NCBI GenBank assembly: GCA_002337605.1
Contig: DDGL01000016.1
Coordinates: forward strand, 1-64,000
Direction: 5' to 3'
Source of the DNA: Flavobacteriaceae bacterium UBA1903
GTDB lineage: Bacteria > Bacteroidota > Bacteroidia > Flavobacteriales > Flavobacteriaceae
DNA: 64,000 nucleotides
The position numbers were made by a program, and so were the translations under genes. Positions 16,619 through 25,618 of this stretch are shown here, piece after piece (positions within the stretch are counted from its first letter, which is position 1; the number at the start of each line of letters is the position of its first letter). Below the pieces are notes generated by a model. The model did no database searches. It had not been told where the DNA came from and worked only from the letters and a program-made list of their open reading frames with translations.

Positions 16619-18133
16619 ATGAAAAAATCAATATACATACTATTAGGCGGCTTACTTACTCTTGGGTTTGTAAGTTGTGAGCCAGAATTTGATAATCCTG
16701 TGGATGAAGAAGGATTTTATACGACCGGAGATGCAGACATGAGCAATTTTGTAGCTGTGGGGAACTCCTTAACGGCAGGATTTGCAGATGGGGCTTTATA
16801 CATTACAGGACAGGAAAACTCATACCCAAACATTCTAGCACAACAATTTGCGTTAGCAGGTGGCGGTGAATTTACACAGCCTTTAATGAATGATAATCTA
16901 GGAGGTCTTTTATTAAACGGAACTCAAGTAGCAGATAACCGATTTGTGTTGGCTGCGGATCCAATGACAGGGGAGCCTTTGGGACCAGTAGTTCTGGAAG
17001 GAACCCCAACTACCGAAGTAACTACAAGTGCAACAGGGCCTTTCAATAATATGGGGGTTCCCGGAGCTAAGAGTTTCCATTTGGTAACTCCCGGGTATGC
17101 AGGTTTAAATCCGTATTACGGGCGTTTTGCAACTAGCGGAAATGCGACAGTACTTGCAGATGCAGCATCTTTAAGCCCTTCATTTTTTGCACTTTGGATA
17201 GGAAACAACGATATCTTAAGCTATGCGACCAGTGGTGGTGCTGGTGTTGACCAGACCGGAAATTTAGATCCGTCTACGTATGGTTTTAACGATATTACAG
17301 ATCCTAATGTATTTGCATCGGTATACAGCGAGCAGGTAGCAGCGTTAAATGCTAGTGCTTCAGGAGGTGTATTAATCAACATCCCAGACGTAACGTCTAT
17401 CCCTTTCTTTACTACAGTGCCTGTGCGCTCTATTCCATTAGATGCAGCGACTGCTGCTGCGGTAAATGCGCAATTTGCATTGTATAACACACAGGTGTTA
17501 CCTTTATTGCAAGGAGCAGGAGTGATTTCGGCTGAAGAAGCTGCCGCACGCCGGATCAACTTTTCGGCGGGTGTTAACTTTCCAACCATGACAGACGACG
17601 ATCTAACAGATGTGACAGCTGTCCTTATTTCTCAGGGAATTGATCCAGCGACCGCAGCTTTACTAGGTCAGTTACGTCAAGCTAATGAAGATGATTTAGT
17701 TGTCTTAACAGCATCTTCAGTATTGGGGAGTTTAGCAGATCCAGCAAATCCACAATCAGTAATTGGAGTAGCAGTACCGCTGGCAGACCAGTTTGTGCTT
17801 ACAGCTGTTGAGCAAGAAAGAGTGAGTACAGCAACCAGCTCGTACAACATTACGATTAGCTCATTAGCCACTGCAAACGATTTGGTATTGGTTGATGCGC
17901 GTAGAGCATTAAGAGATGTTGCTAACGGAGGTATCGCTTACGATGGAGGTTTATTAACAAACACGTTTGTAACAGGTGGTGCATTCTCTTTGGATGGTGT
18001 ACACCCAACGCCTCGTGGGTATGCGTATACTGCAAACCTTATTATAGATGAAATTAACAGAAAATATAATGCTACTATTCCTAATGTGAATATTGGTAAT
18101 TATGGAACTATTACTATTACTAACAATCAGTAG
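16619..18133 (+). CDS. SGNH/GDSL-family esterase lipoprotein
   Basis: 504 residues. A lipoprotein signal peptide ends in FVSC (Cys20). The SGNH blocks are present: block I AVGNSLTAG with catalytic Ser50 (GNSL in place of GDSL), block III GNND, and block V DGVHP with Asp459 and His462. The long middle region is larger than in minimal GDSL enzymes. It should act on the outside or periplasmic face of a membrane on an ester substrate. It is paired with the FadL-like gene upstream. Confidence 0.85.
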   Translation: MKKSIYILLGGLLTLGFVSCEPEFDNPVDEEGFYTTGDADMSNFVAVGNSLTAGFADGALYITGQENSYPNILAQQFALAGGGEFTQPLMNDNLGGLLLNGTQVADNRFVLAADPMTGEPLGPVVLEGTPTTEVTTSATGPFNNMGVPGAKSFHLVTPGYAGLNPYYGRFATSGNATVLADAASLSPSFFALWIGNNDILSYATSGGAGVDQTGNLDPSTYGFNDITDPNVFASVYSEQVAALNASASGGVLINIPDVTSIPFFTTVPVRSIPLDAATAAAVNAQFALYNTQVLPLLQGAGVISAEEAAARRINFSAGVNFPTMTDDDLTDVTAVLISQGIDPATAALLGQLRQANEDDLVVLTASSVLGSLADPANPQSVIGVAVPLADQFVLTAVEQERVSTATSSYNITISSLATANDLVLVDARRALRDVANGGIAYDGGLLTNTFVTGGAFSLDGVHPTPRGYAYTANLIIDEINRKYNATIPNVNIGNYGTITITNNQ

Positions 18134-18163
18134 TAAAATAATAGCTAAACAAATTTTTAGCTT

Positions 18164-18201
18164 TAAAACCGCTTCAGGGTCATTCCTAAAGCGGTTTTTT
18201 T
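18164..18201 (+). terminator. Terminator after the FadL-SGNH operon
   Basis: Stem AAAACCGCTT/AAGCGGTTTT (18165-18174 and 18189-18198) followed by a T run, 31 bases after the SGNH stop. Confidence 0.85.
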
Positions 18202-18228
18202 ATACCTTTAAATTCAAAACAAAAACCT

Positions 18229-18573
18229 ATGAACTGGATTTTAAAACTCTTGCTAACGGCGGTAGCTGTGATTGTATTAGCATATGTACTCCCTGGAGTT
18301 GAGGTGTCCGGGTACCTTTCTGCAATAATCGTTGCTGTTGTGCTGGCCATCTTAAGACTAGTAGTGAAACCCATCTTAGTGGTGCTCACCTTTCCGGTAA
18401 CTGTGATTACCTTAGGGTTATTTTTGCTAATTATTAATGCCGTTATTATACTTCTGGCAGACTTTTTTATCGGCGGGTTCGCGGTTCGAAATATTTGGTG
18501 GGCACTTATTTTTAGTGTGCTCCTTTCCTTTCTTCAATCTATCTTACATTCCTTGGTTTCAGAAAAAAAATAA
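18229..18573 (+). CDS. Small four-helix membrane protein (YvlD / phage holin IV family)
   Basis: 114 residues with four predicted membrane segments and the family pattern VLPGVEVSGYLSAIIVAVVLA then RLVVKPILVVLTFPVTVITLGLF. Homologues are labelled phage holin family protein or YvlD; there is no phage context here. Function is unknown, possibly membrane stress. It stands alone between a terminator and the tig promoter. Confidence 0.8.
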   Translation: MNWILKLLLTAVAVIVLAYVLPGVEVSGYLSAIIVAVVLAILRLVVKPILVVLTFPVTVITLGLFLLIINAVIILLADFFIGGFAVRNIWWALIFSVLLSFLQSILHSLVSEKK

Positions 18574-18599
18574 CGTCTTGAAATTCAGTATTTCTACAG

Positions 18600-18630
18600 T
18601 TGTTCAATCGGTTTAAAAGCCGTACTTTTG
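18600..18630 (+). promoter_or_regulatory. Promoter of tig
   Basis: TTG, 20 bases, then TACTTTTG: a full match to the Bacteroidota consensus, 22 bases before the tig ATG. Confidence 0.6.
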
Positions 18631-18652
18631 CATCCCGAAAATTATAGGATAT

Positions 18653-19975
18653 ATGAACATCACAAAAAAAGAAGTAGACAAGCTGAATGCAGTTGTAACT
18701 GTTGAAATTTCAAAAGACGACTACGCAGGCAAAGTAGAAGGTATTTTAAACAACTACCGCAAAACTGCTAACATCCCAGGATTTAGAAAAGGACACGTGC
18801 CTATGGGAATGGTAAAAAAACAGTACGGTCAGGCAGTACTGGTAGAAGAAGTGAACAAATTGTTGCAAGAGAATCTTCATAAATTTTTAACCGAAGAAAA
18901 ACTGGACGTGCTTGGAAATCCTATTCCACGTAACGAAGCCGAAATTGATTGGAACAGTGATGAATTCAAATTCGAATTTGACCTAGGACTTGCTCCGGAA
19001 TTTGATGTAGCCCTACCAGGAAAAAAAGCGACGACACAATATAAGATCGTTGCAGATGATGAGATGATCAACAACCAGGTGAAAACTATCCGTAAGCAAT
19101 ACGGAACGTTAACTTCAAAAGATACTGTTGAAAAAGGAGACGAAATTACCGGAACGTTTACTTCAACCGAAAAAGAGATTGAAAATAAGACTACTATTGC
19201 GTTAGAAGATATTAAGGGTAAAAAGCAAACAACAGCTTTAACAGGTGCTAAAGTTGGTGACGAAGTTGTTCTGAAAACCAAGGGAATGTTTGCAGACGAT
19301 CACGATAATCAAAAGCATTTAGGAGTGGCGCACGATGATGCACACGGACTTGATATTGAAGTAACCTTCAAAATTGAAGAGGTAAACACACGTGAAATGG
19401 CTGAACTAAACCAGGAATTGTTTGATAAATTGTTTGGGGAAGGTGTAGTAACTTCAGAAGAAGAACTTAAAGATAAAATTAAGCAAGACGCCGAAGGACA
19501 ATTTGCCCAGCAAAGCGATCAGAAGCTTTTAAATGATGTGGTGGAAGACTTAATTGAAAACACCAAATTTGACCTTCCGAAGGAATTTTTACAACGTTGG
19601 ATTCAGGTTTCTGGTGAAAAACCCTTAACAGATGAAGAAGCTGCTGCAGAGTTTGAAAGAAGTGAAAAAGGATTGCGTTACCAGTTAATTGAAGGAAAAC
19701 TAAGAGCAGACAACAACCTGCAGGTAACCTTTGACGAGTTGAAAGACTACGCAAAAAATATGATTAAAGGTCAAATGGCTCAGTTTGGGAATGCTAACCC
19801 AACCGAAGAAGAGTTAGAGGGTATTTCGGCAAGAATTCTTTCAAACGAAGAAGAAGTTAAACGTTTGAGCGAGCAGTTGAACACTACCAAGATACTGCAG
19901 TTTTACAAAGAGAAAGCTAAACTGAAAACCAAAGAAATTACCTACGATAAGTTCATCAAAGAAGCGTACGCTTAA
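18653..19975 (+). CDS. tig: Trigger factor
   Basis: 440 residues. The ribosome-binding N-terminal domain (1-110) contains the signature GFRKGHVPM near residues 43-51 (consensus GFRxGKxP). The central region is a diverged FKBP-like domain (about 150-240), and the C-terminal helical arms follow. It binds nascent chains at the ribosome exit tunnel. It lies upstream of clpP and clpX, the common bacterial order, with a hairpin between tig and clpP. Confidence 0.92.
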   Translation: MNITKKEVDKLNAVVTVEISKDDYAGKVEGILNNYRKTANIPGFRKGHVPMGMVKKQYGQAVLVEEVNKLLQENLHKFLTEEKLDVLGNPIPRNEAEIDWNSDEFKFEFDLGLAPEFDVALPGKKATTQYKIVADDEMINNQVKTIRKQYGTLTSKDTVEKGDEITGTFTSTEKEIENKTTIALEDIKGKKQTTALTGAKVGDEVVLKTKGMFADDHDNQKHLGVAHDDAHGLDIEVTFKIEEVNTREMAELNQELFDKLFGEGVVTSEEELKDKIKQDAEGQFAQQSDQKLLNDVVEDLIENTKFDLPKEFLQRWIQVSGEKPLTDEEAAAEFERSEKGLRYQLIEGKLRADNNLQVTFDELKDYAKNMIKGQMAQFGNANPTEEELEGISARILSNEEEVKRLSEQLNTTKILQFYKEKAKLKTKEITYDKFIKEAYA

Positions 19976-19992
19976 TTGAGCAAAAAAATCGG

Positions 19993-20000
19993 TATCTTTG
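19993..20000 (+). promoter_or_regulatory. -7 box for clpP inside the tig-clpP gap
   Basis: TATCTTTG is immediately followed by the hairpin at 20001-20030, so a transcript starting here would open with that stem-loop. No TTG box at the usual distance. Confidence 0.35.
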
Positions 20001-20032
20001 AGGGCGTTGAATGATTAGTTTCAACGCCCTTA
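20001..20032 (+). terminator. Terminator or leader hairpin between tig and clpP
   Basis: A perfect 11-base-pair stem AGGGCGTTGAA/TTCAACGCCCT with an eight-base loop, then TATTGTTT. The weak T run suggests a partial terminator for tig; it would also be the 5' leader of a clpP transcript. Confidence 0.65.
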
Positions 20033-20058
20033 TTGTTTAAAAAAGAAGTTGCATTTAT

Positions 20059-20730
20059 ATGAATTACGGAAAAGAATTTAAAGACTTTGCTATCAAAGAT
20101 CAAGGCATAAGCAGTACCTACTATGATACAATTTTAAGTAGTATGTATCCTGTAGGCCTCACCCCAAATATTATTGAAGAACGCCAGATGAATGCGGTTG
20201 CTATGGACGTGTTTTCACGTTTAATGATGGACCGTATTATCTTTTTAGGAACAGGTATTAACGACCAGGTAGCAAACATAGTGCAGGCACAATTGCTCTT
20301 CCTGGAGAGTACCGATGCCTCTAAGGACATTCAGATTTACATTAACTCTCCTGGCGGGAGCGTCTATGCAGGCTTAGGTATTTACGATACCATGCAGTTT
20401 ATAAAGCCTGATGTAGCAACAATTTGTACAGGAATGGCCGCTTCTATGGGAGCAGTATTGTTATGTGCAGGAGAAAAAGGAAAACGCAGTGGCTTAACGC
20501 ACTCAAGAGTAATGATACATCAACCTCTGGGAGGTGCACAAGGACAAGCAAGCGATATTGAAATTACCGCCCGGGAGATTGTTACCTTAAAAGAAGAATT
20601 ATATAAAATTATAGCCAAACATAGCGGTCAATCCTATGAAAAGGTATACGATGACAGTGACCGTGATTATTGGATGAAAGCAGATAAGGCGAAAGAATAT
20701 GGAATGATTGACGAGATCTTAGCTCGATAA
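20059..20730 (+). CDS. clpP: ATP-dependent Clp protease, proteolytic subunit
   Basis: 223 residues. The serine protease triad is visible as Ser129 in GMAASMGA and His154 in MIHQPLGG, with the Asp further on. The chain is about 30 residues longer at the N terminus than E. coli mature ClpP, which fits the Bacteroidota family and a propeptide. It forms a 14-mer chamber fed by ClpX. clpX follows after 19 bases. Confidence 0.97.
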   Translation: MNYGKEFKDFAIKDQGISSTYYDTILSSMYPVGLTPNIIEERQMNAVAMDVFSRLMMDRIIFLGTGINDQVANIVQAQLLFLESTDASKDIQIYINSPGGSVYAGLGIYDTMQFIKPDVATICTGMAASMGAVLLCAGEKGKRSGLTHSRVMIHQPLGGAQGQASDIEITAREIVTLKEELYKIIAKHSGQSYEKVYDDSDRDYWMKADKAKEYGMIDEILAR

Positions 20731-20749
20731 TCCCTCCAAAAACAAAATT

Positions 20750-21985
20750 ATGGCGAAAGAAGAATTAGAATGTTCATTTTGCGGTCGAAAAAAAGCCGAA
20801 ACCAACTTGCTTATAGCAGGACTGGATGCGCATATATGTGATAGATGTATTGAGCAGGCGCATGGTATTGTAGTAGAAGAAGCATTGCATACCACTACTA
20901 CCGACTTGCACAAAGACGTAATGCTCAAGAAACCAAAGGCTATTAAAGAGTTTTTGGACGATTATGTAATTGGCCAGGAATTTACCAAAAAAGTAATGTC
21001 TGTAGCGGTATACAACCACTACAAACGTTTGTTGCAGCCAAAGAGCGATGACGATATTGAAATTCAAAAAAGTAATATTGTAATCGTAGGGCAAACCGGG
21101 ACAGGAAAAACCTTAATCGCAAAAACAATCGCAAGAATGCTGAATGTTCCTTTAGCGATCGTAGATGCAACCGTGTTAACCGAGGCTGGTTATGTAGGAG
21201 AAGATGTAGAAAGTATTCTTACCAGATTGTTACAAGCCGCAGATTACAACCTGGAAAAAGCACAAAACGGAATTGTTTTTATTGATGAAATTGATAAAAT
21301 TGCCCGTAAAAGCGACAATCCAAGTATTACACGCGATGTAAGTGGTGAAGGTGTACAGCAGGCTCTATTGAAATTGCTGGAAGGAACTACTGTAAATGTA
21401 CCGCCAAAAGGAGGTCGTAAACACCCGGACCAGAAGTTTATTGAAGTAAATACCGAGAACATTCTCTTTATCGCAGGAGGTGCTTTCGATGGTATTGAAA
21501 GGCATATTTCGAAGCGTTTAAACATGCAGGCTGTTGGTTTTAGTGCGTCCAAGAAGGAAAATACACTGGAAAAAGATCATATGCTTAAATATATTATTCC
21601 AAAGGATTTAAAAGACTTTGGTTTAATTCCTGAAATTATTGGTCGATTACCTGTGCTTACCTATATGAACCCGTTAGATAAAGCAACGCTACGTGCCATT
21701 TTAACCGAGCCAAAGAATGCCATCATCAAACAATATAAAAAGTTGTTTGAAATGGACGGAATAGACTTTGTAATTACTACAGAAGCGCTCGATTTTATAG
21801 TGGAGCAGGCTATTGAGTACAAATTGGGGGCAAGAGGGCTTAGATCTCTCTGTGAAGCCGTTTTAACCGATGCCATGTACGAATTGCCAGGAGATGATGA
21901 AAACAAAACTCTGAAAGTAACAAAAGATTACGCCGAGGAGAAACTTCAAAAAACAACCATTAAAAAGTTAAAGGCTGTTTCGTAA
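20750..21985 (+). CDS. clpX: ClpX, ATPase unfoldase of the Clp protease
   Basis: 411 residues. The N-terminal zinc-binding domain has Cys8, Cys11, Cys30 and Cys33. The AAA+ core has the Walker A motif GQTGTGKT, Walker B VFIDEIDK, and the sensor 2 region GARGLRSL. The pore loop is GYVGEDVES. ClpX recognises and unfolds substrates, including SsrA-tagged proteins, and feeds them to ClpP. It is cotranscribed with clpP and ends at a strong terminator. Confidence 0.97.
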   Translation: MAKEELECSFCGRKKAETNLLIAGLDAHICDRCIEQAHGIVVEEALHTTTTDLHKDVMLKKPKAIKEFLDDYVIGQEFTKKVMSVAVYNHYKRLLQPKSDDDIEIQKSNIVIVGQTGTGKTLIAKTIARMLNVPLAIVDATVLTEAGYVGEDVESILTRLLQAADYNLEKAQNGIVFIDEIDKIARKSDNPSITRDVSGEGVQQALLKLLEGTTVNVPPKGGRKHPDQKFIEVNTENILFIAGGAFDGIERHISKRLNMQAVGFSASKKENTLEKDHMLKYIIPKDLKDFGLIPEIIGRLPVLTYMNPLDKATLRAILTEPKNAIIKQYKKLFEMDGIDFVITTEALDFIVEQAIEYKLGARGLRSLCEAVLTDAMYELPGDDENKTLKVTKDYAEEKLQKTTIKKLKAVS

Positions 21986-22003
21986 TACGTATTGTAACCC
22001 TAC

Positions 22004-22036
22004 AAAAAAAGCCGAACATCCCTGTTCGGCTTTTTA
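22004..22036. terminator. Terminator after clpX
   Basis: Stem GCCGAACA/TGTTCGGC (22011-22018 and 22023-22030) flanked by seven A and five T. It separates the convergent clpX and small lipoprotein genes. Confidence 0.9.
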
Positions 22037-22091
22037 CTTACATTAACTTAATCTATCTAATCTATGGCATTTTTCAATGCTATAAATATCT

Positions 22092-22277
22092 TTAAGGGGT
22101 TGCAATAACCGTCTTTGCTTTTTTAGAGGCAATTTTTTGTTGAAATTGCTCTTTCTTATCTTTTATCGTATACTTGGCAACTTCAGTATTCTCTTTTTGA
22201 ATGGCTGAAGCAGTTCCGCAGGAAGTAAAACTTACTGCGAATAGTACTAGAGTAATTGTATAAACAAACTTTTTCAT
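22092..22277 (-). CDS. Small hypothetical lipoprotein
   Basis: 61 residues. A signal peptide ends in the lipobox F-T-S-C (Cys20), leaving a mature peptide of about 42 residues rich in Lys, Ala and Gln with no known domain. The well-formed signal peptide and isolated position between terminators support a real gene. I do not recognise a family. Confidence 0.6.
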   Translation of the reverse strand: MKKFVYTITLVLFAVSFTSCGTASAIQKENTEVAKYTIKDKKEQFQQKIASKKAKTVIATP

Positions 22278-22453
22278 GTGCGGGGGGTTTCATTCATTTG
22301 AACAGTACAAACGTATGACGTAAGAAAAGTACTACCAAAATTTTTAGCCGAAGTGCACAGGAAATTCGTTGAAATACATTTTGAAATTTCACCCTTCGGT
22401 GAAGTGCAAGATTCATCGATTTTGCGGATGTTTTTAAGCGACGAAAGAGACTG

Positions 22454-23992
22454 TTAATCGATGGGGTTGTTTAGCCTACCAGTATTAAGACGTAATAATT
22501 CTTCAAGATAATCCCGTTTGTTCGATAATCGTGGGACTTTGTGTTGTCCCCCTAATTTTCCATTACCTTTTAACCAATCGTAGAACAATCGTTCTCTGGC
22601 ACAATGGATTGTTGGACCGTTTAAGGTGGTGTTGTTAAAACGCTTTGCTTCGTAGTCGCTATTTACTTCTTTCAGGGCAGTGTCAAAAACATCTGTAAAT
22701 ATTTTAAAATCTTTAGGGGGTGTTTTAAATTCAATGATCCACTCGTGAGCTCCCTTTTCTTTTCCTTCCATAAAGATTGGAGCTGCAGTGTAATCTAACA
22801 CCTCGGTATTGGTGAGTGTGGAAGCTTTTCTAAGAGCGGCTTCAGCATTTTCTATAATTAATTCCTCTCCAAACACATTAATATGGTGTTTGGTGCGTCC
22901 GGTTACTTTAATTCGGTGGGGTTTAACTGAAGTGAATCTAACTGTATCGCCAATTTTATAACGCCACAGTCCGGCATTGGTAGTAATAATAATGGCGTAA
23001 TTTTTTCCCTCTTCCACATCGGCAAGCGGGATGATGGTTTCTTTTGCCGTGCCATAAGTTTCCATGGGGATAAACTCATAGAAAATCCCATAATCAAGCA
23101 TTAAGAGCAGTTCTTTGTTCGCATTTCTATCCTGGATTGCGAAAAACCCTTCAGAAGCATTGTAGATTTCATAATACCTGAAACTATCCTTCGGTAGTAT
23201 TTTATTGTATTGTTCTATATAAGGATCAAAACTTACGCCCCCGTGAAAGTAAACTTCCAGATTGGGCCAAATTTCAAACAAATTCTCTTTTCCTGTTGTT
23301 TCCAGGACATTGTTCAGCAAAACGAGCATCCATGAAGGCACACCAGCCAGACTTGTTACATTTTCCCGAATAGTTTCATTTACAATAGCCTGCATCTTGG
23401 TTTCCCAGTCTGCCATTAAGGATATTTCATTTTTTGGGGTACTGCTATATTCTGCCCAGAATGGCATATTATCAATCAATATTGCAGAAAGATCCCCATA
23501 TACAGTTCCGTTTTCCTGATACAACTCTTTACTACCTCCTAGTCGTAATCCTTTGCCAACAAACAATTGTGAGTCTGGATTGTTGTTTAAATACATACAC
23601 AGCAAATCCTTACTGGCAGCATAATGACAATCTTCCAGCGAGTCGCTGCTTACAGGGATAAATTTGCTTTTGGCATTGGTAGTACCACTGGATTTGGCAA
23701 ACCATTTTATGGGCGTGGGCCAGAAGATGTTGTTTTCCCCTTTCCGGGCACGCTCAATACGTTCCTGGTTATCTTCGTAGGTAGTAACGGGTACGCGATA
23801 GGCAAACTCCTGATAGGATTTTATAGTGCTGAAATCGTATTGTTTGCCAATTTCGGTATGCTTTGCTTTCTGAAGAAGATTATGCAGTAACTCTTCTTGT
23901 ACCTCTATAGGGTATTTTAGAAACAGTTCTATTTGGTGAAACCGTTTCTTTAAAAACCAGGAGGCAATAGAATTTACAATGGGGATTGGCAT
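22454..23992 (-). CDS. GH3 auxin-responsive-promoter-family protein
   Basis: 512 residues matching the GH3 family of the adenylating (ANL) superfamily. The ATP-binding Ser/Thr-rich loop is FAKSSGTTNAKSKFIPVS, and later adenylation motifs are YNASEGFFAIQ and LWRYKIGDTVRF, with VTGRTKHHINVFGEEL near the C-terminal hinge. Plant GH3 enzymes join amino acids to acyl acids; the bacterial substrate is unknown. It is transcribed alone. Confidence 0.88.
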   Translation of the reverse strand: MPIPIVNSIASWFLKKRFHQIELFLKYPIEVQEELLHNLLQKAKHTEIGKQYDFSTIKSYQEFAYRVPVTTYEDNQERIERARKGENNIFWPTPIKWFAKSSGTTNAKSKFIPVSSDSLEDCHYAASKDLLCMYLNNNPDSQLFVGKGLRLGGSKELYQENGTVYGDLSAILIDNMPFWAEYSSTPKNEISLMADWETKMQAIVNETIRENVTSLAGVPSWMLVLLNNVLETTGKENLFEIWPNLEVYFHGGVSFDPYIEQYNKILPKDSFRYYEIYNASEGFFAIQDRNANKELLLMLDYGIFYEFIPMETYGTAKETIIPLADVEEGKNYAIIITTNAGLWRYKIGDTVRFTSVKPHRIKVTGRTKHHINVFGEELIIENAEAALRKASTLTNTEVLDYTAAPIFMEGKEKGAHEWIIEFKTPPKDFKIFTDVFDTALKEVNSDYEAKRFNNTTLNGPTIHCARERLFYDWLKGNGKLGGQHKVPRLSNKRDYLEELLRLNTGRLNNPID

Positions 23993-24094
23993 AATTTTCT
24001 GCTATCTTTATGCAATAAAAATAACAATTTTTCTCTTAGGGAATTTCAGATTTTCAATTTTGAAATTTTCTGGAATCTACAAGCTTTAAAACTA

Positions 24095-24889
24095 ATGCAA
24101 TACAAAGGAGTTTTACGGAAAATGCAGACCGAAAATGGGTCTCCCATTCAATATTATCTGGTGTTTGAAAACGATTTCCTGCAAATGAACCAATTGTTAG
24201 ACAAACAACTCAGGATTGAATTTTTAGGCTATGAATGCCTTAATTGTGGCCTGAATAAAAAAATATACCGCCAAGGTTATTGTAAATCTTGCTTTTATGA
24301 AGTCCCTCAGGCTGCAGATTGGGTAATTAAACCAGAATTGAGTACAGCCCATTTAGACAAGGAAGACCGCGATCTGGAATATGAGAAAAGAGTGCAACTA
24401 CAGCCTCACGTAGTATACCTAGCCAATAGTAGTAATGTAAAAGTAGGCGTGACGCGTAAGACACAGGTTCCTACGCGCTGGATAGACCAGGGAGCCCACG
24501 AAGCTATTGAAATTGTTGAGGTTCCTAACCGTTACCTTGCGGGAATTACTGAAGTGGCTCTAAAAGACCACGTGGGCGATAAAACCAATTGGCGTACCAT
24601 GCTTAAAAATGAAGTTGATGATGAAAATTTAGTAACCTGGAGAGATAAACTGAAACAATACATTCCAGAAGAAGCACTGCCTTATTTTCTTGAAAACAAT
24701 TCTGAAACAGAGTTAGAATTTCCGGTATTACAATATCCTAAAAAATTGAAAAGCCTTAATCTGGTGAAAACCCCAAGCTACGAAGGCGTATTAAAAGGCA
24801 TCAAAGCACAATACCTTATTTTTGAAGACAGCACTGTTTTTAATGTGCGCGGGAATGAAGGCTATGTAGTGGCTATTTCAATTTATTGA
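24095..24889 (+). CDS. DUF2797 protein with zinc-ribbon motif
   Basis: 264 residues. Two Cys pairs near the N terminus (CLNC and CKSC, about residues 48-68) form a probable zinc ribbon. The next region (HVVYLANSSNVKVGVTRK followed by RWIDQGA) resembles the GIY-YIG nuclease core pattern, with Arg in the expected helix, though catalysis is not shown. Function is unknown; the zinc ribbon plus GIY-YIG-like fold suggests nucleic-acid binding. Its end overlaps the convergent LysE gene by seven bases. Confidence 0.78.
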   Translation: MQYKGVLRKMQTENGSPIQYYLVFENDFLQMNQLLDKQLRIEFLGYECLNCGLNKKIYRQGYCKSCFYEVPQAADWVIKPELSTAHLDKEDRDLEYEKRVQLQPHVVYLANSSNVKVGVTRKTQVPTRWIDQGAHEAIEIVEVPNRYLAGITEVALKDHVGDKTNWRTMLKNEVDDENLVTWRDKLKQYIPEEALPYFLENNSETELEFPVLQYPKKLKSLNLVKTPSYEGVLKGIKAQYLIFEDSTVFNVRGNEGYVVAISIY

Positions 24890-25536
24890 TCTAACAGCAT
24901 TCGGATAAACTGGACGATAGAGCCAAGTATAAGCGCTATGCCAATTAAGTTCAATACGATAGGATGCTTCTTGTTTTTTTTCTTCCCAAGTTTTTTGCTC
25001 ATTTTACCATAAAAATAAAGCGTTGTAACTTTTCCGAAAAAGATTCCTATAAATAAGCAGGCAAGGTTTAGTACGGGGCTAAATTTTGAAATCGCAAACA
25101 GATAGGTATTACAAATGCTTATAATCAAGATCCAAAAAATAAGCGCAGGGGGATTTATAAATGCTAATAACAATCCTTTCGAGAAATTACCGATCCTGTT
25201 ATCTTCTGAAAGTGGATTTTCAAAATCCATGTTAATCAAATTCCGTAACAAGATGAGTACTCCAATGCTGAAAAATATAAACAGAATGGTGTATTGGACC
25301 CACGGATTATCTTCAAAAAAATCTGTAAAAACCTGACTGTATAGTAAAGCAATAAAAGCTAATACGACACTACCAACACCAGCGCCCAATGTAATTTGAA
25401 AGCCTTTTGCAAAAGTTTTGTCAAGTGTGGTCGTGATTACTGCAATGTTAGAAGAACTGGCAGGAATTGCGCCCAGTCCGGAAGCCAAAAAACCTGTTAA
25501 CAGGAAAAATAACACCATTAAAATTTCATATACCAT
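24883..25536 (-). CDS. LysE-family exporter
   Basis: 217 residues with six membrane segments and a LysE/RhtB-like layout: an N-terminal helix and small-residue loop (ASGLGAIPASSSNIAVI), then FINPPALIFW in the middle, where the family has NPK/NP. It probably exports amino acids or small metabolites; the substrate cannot be told. Convergent and overlapping with the DUF2797 gene. Confidence 0.75.
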   Translation of the reverse strand: MVYEILMVLFFLLTGFLASGLGAIPASSSNIAVITTTLDKTFAKGFQITLGAGVGSVVLAFIALLYSQVFTDFFEDNPWVQYTILFIFFSIGVLILLRNLINMDFENPLSEDNRIGNFSKGLLLAFINPPALIFWILIISICNTYLFAISKFSPVLNLACLFIGIFFGKVTTLYFYGKMSKKLGKKKNKKHPIVLNLIGIALILGSIVQFIRMLLDQ

Positions 25537-25618
25537 AATTCACTAAAGTTGGGGCATGTACGTGTGGTACAAGATTTTAATTGAAATAGATGGGTATTAC
25601 CCGATTAACACAATACTG

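Noticed and set aside
18229..18573. Prophage holin
   Set aside because: The family name includes phage holin, but there are no phage genes near; it is the YvlD chromosomal type.
22388..22403. TTCACC/GGTGAA hairpin after the GH3 gene as terminator
   Set aside because: Six pairs and no T run on the minus strand; too weak to call.
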